From the NCBI GenBank assembly GCA_029938515.1, contig JAOZUU010000086.1:1-8802 (forward strand): a stretch of DNA of 8,802 bases, written 5' to 3'. Positions 7,507-8,802 of this stretch are shown in pieces. The translations under genes and the position numbers were made by a program. The number at the start of each line of letters is the position of its first letter. The stretch's first letter is position 1. Below the pieces are notes generated by a model, which did no database searches, was not told the DNA's origin, and worked only from the letters and a program-made list of their open reading frames with translations. The stretch is from Desulfobacterales bacterium (GTDB lineage: Bacteria > Desulfobacterota > Desulfobacteria > Desulfobacterales > QNYZ01).

Positions 7507-8646
7507 GTGTTTCTTGTATGTCAGGCGCCTATATTATTGCGAATTACCCATACCCAATACGACCGTTGGATTGTGAAAAAAAAAGATATTGAAAATATTT
7601 CGTTAGGTCCTCGACAGCTCCTGTTTGATTTTGAAAAAGACAAATCAAAAGAACAAGCCATGGTTATATCTTGTATAGAAAACAAGATAGAAAAATGTGG
7701 ACATGTTGCTTTAGATGAATGTGTACAATACATAAAAGAAGCGAATGAGTTGTCAGACGCGGCCATCATTCAGTATATTTTTTGGCTTGCGAAAGATTTA
7801 AAGGTTCACTTTAGACTGGACGGAGAGCATCTTGAACCATCTGAATTAAAGCGGGCTTTACTAAAATCCATAGAACGACATGTAACCATCGTTCCGAACA
7901 AGTCTGTCGACAACTCGATATTTCAAGATGTGAAACGTTTATATCAGCAGTTGTCTGAAGAAAAAGGCTTTAATGATTGCGATGACCAATATGAATTCGC
8001 GAGACTTTTAGCAAAGAAAATAAAGAGTTGGCAAGTTACATTAAAAGCATGTGAATCCGATGCCCAAAAGCCTTTTCCCCCCTACGAGGAAGAAATATAT
8101 GACTGTATGCATTTTATTAATGAGATATCCGCTAAACTGGACTCATTTTCTCTGATTAATGCTTTTTATAATAACCAGGAAGCAATCCTAAAATTATCTG
8201 ATGATGTGAGGAAAATATCGGAATTTTATTTTAAGCACATTGAATTCTGGAAAAATTTGGTTCTCTCATTTGAAGAGGTTAACAACAATTTATCTGAATT
8301 AGTACAAAATCCGGATATTGCCGCAAGTGTAAAAGCACTAAAACAGATTTTATCTGCCGCGGCGCCAGATAACCGGATTCCGGAAGCAAAAAAAATACTT
8401 AATAAAATGACGCAACAATGTCGTATCTCACTTTTGGAAAAACTTGATGATATGATTGTGGCAATGAAAAAAGACCTTGACGCTCACGGGGCAGGGCCGG
8501 ATTTAAGAAACAAATCTCTATATTTTCTAAGGGCTACAAAAAAACGCATTCATCAGGCTAACAATATCAAAAATATGAATCTTTGCTTAATCTATGCGGA
8601 AGAAAAGTTTGATGCTTTTTGGGATGAAATTGAAATATACTTATAA
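7507..8646 (+). CDS. BrxC/DUF6079-like protein lacking the ATPase domain (C-terminal fragment)
   Basis: The reading frame encodes up to 379 mostly helical residues with no signal peptide or membrane segment. I read it as the C-terminal third of a BrxC/PglY-type protein (DUF6079), the large P-loop ATPase of BREX phage-defence systems. The grounds are remembered features, in order: a GPRQLLFDFEKD segment (34-45), a LEPSELKRALLKS segment (about 109-121), a long helical region with FYNNQEAIL (220-228), a predicted coiled coil (about 240-300), and a closing DAHGAGPDLRN (325-335) followed by helices to the stop. No Walker A or B is present, whereas intact BrxC is about 1,100-1,250 residues with the ATPase first. 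The region upstream is nrdJ, so the N-terminal part is absent. The frame opens after a stop at 7432-7434. Only GTG codons (7507, 7573) are available as early starts and neither has a good ribosome-binding site; 7573 fits better with where family-like sequence begins. Base composition is much more AT-rich than in the preceding genes, pointing to transfer. Expression and function are doubtful; a free-standing helical adaptor is the alternative. Confidence 0.55.
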   Translation: MFLVCQAPILLRITHTQYDRWIVKKKDIENISLGPRQLLFDFEKDKSKEQAMVISCIENKIEKCGHVALDECVQYIKEANELSDAAIIQYIFWLAKDLKVHFRLDGEHLEPSELKRALLKSIERHVTIVPNKSVDNSIFQDVKRLYQQLSEEKGFNDCDDQYEFARLLAKKIKSWQVTLKACESDAQKPFPPYEEEIYDCMHFINEISAKLDSFSLINAFYNNQEAILKLSDDVRKISEFYFKHIEFWKNLVLSFEEVNNNLSELVQNPDIAASVKALKQILSAAAPDNRIPEAKKILNKMTQQCRISLLEKLDDMIVAMKKDLDAHGAGPDLRNKSLYFLRATKKRIHQANNIKNMNLCLIYAEEKFDAFWDEIEIYL

Positions 8647-8779
8647 AATTTATTGGTTACAGTGTTTAACGGCAGCTCATTTATACTGTATGTGTCAGTG
8701 GCTCGCCGGAGACTTTTTACTTCATATTTCAAATAACATGATTTATATGAGCCAATTTCAAAACGTATAAAGTGAGGGT

Positions 8780-8801
8780 GGTTTTTCGACGGTTTTTCGC
8801 C
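8780..8801. repeat. Tandem 11-bp direct repeat at the window edge
   Basis: GGTTTTTCGAC (8780-8790) is followed at once by GGTTTTTCGCC (8791-8801), differing at one base. Whether it continues beyond the window cannot be seen. It lies in the non-coding stretch after the BrxC-like gene, where I see no other feature. Confidence 0.4.
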
Positions 8802-8802
8802 T

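Noticed and set aside
8690..8770. 26-codon frame after the BrxC-like gene
   Set aside because: It is short, lacks a ribosome-binding site and has no recognisable similarity. It could be chance in AT-rich DNA.

Overview
The window looks like a chromosomal segment of a Gram-negative sulfate-reducer-type bacterium of the Desulfobacterota (Desulfobacterales-like). This is inferred from the gene set and order (DUF4390 tail, ntrY, ntrX, rsmD, coaD, then a B12-dependent ribonucleotide reductase) and from protein flavour. No database search was possible.

Bases 1-4992 are a tightly packed, co-directional housekeeping and signalling block. A DUF4390-type reading frame ends at 88. It is followed by a membrane sensor kinase of the NtrY type, its sigma-54-dependent response regulator of the NtrX type, the 16S rRNA methyltransferase RsmD and the CoA-biosynthesis enzyme CoaD. 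NtrY and NtrX should form one phosphorelay feeding sigma-54 promoters; rsmD and coaD are probably carried on the same or a coupled transcript. The start of ntrY is unresolved: every standard start codon upstream of its first membrane helix lies inside the preceding gene, and the codon placed correctly after the Shine-Dalgarno-like stretch is GTT. The start of rsmD is better placed at a GTG (3818), which removes an apparent overlap with ntrX.

The 3' end of coaD runs into a GC-rich hairpin region (4953-5025) that supplies the last codons and the stop codon. Next comes nrdJ (5079-7247), an adenosylcobalamin-dependent class II ribonucleotide reductase with all core catalytic residues visible and a C-terminal cysteine-rich tail.

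After nrdJ the character changes. A 121-nt element (7258-7378) has three nested inverted repeats sharing one exact centre, with an extended -10 promoter-like motif just after it. Then comes an AT-rich gene (about 32% GC in a sampled line, against 57% in a sampled nrdJ line). I read its product as the C-terminal part of a BrxC/DUF6079-type BREX phage-defence ATPase, without the ATPase domain. This looks like a remnant or separated piece of a transferred defence island beside a repeat element. The last 156 nt hold no gene I can support.
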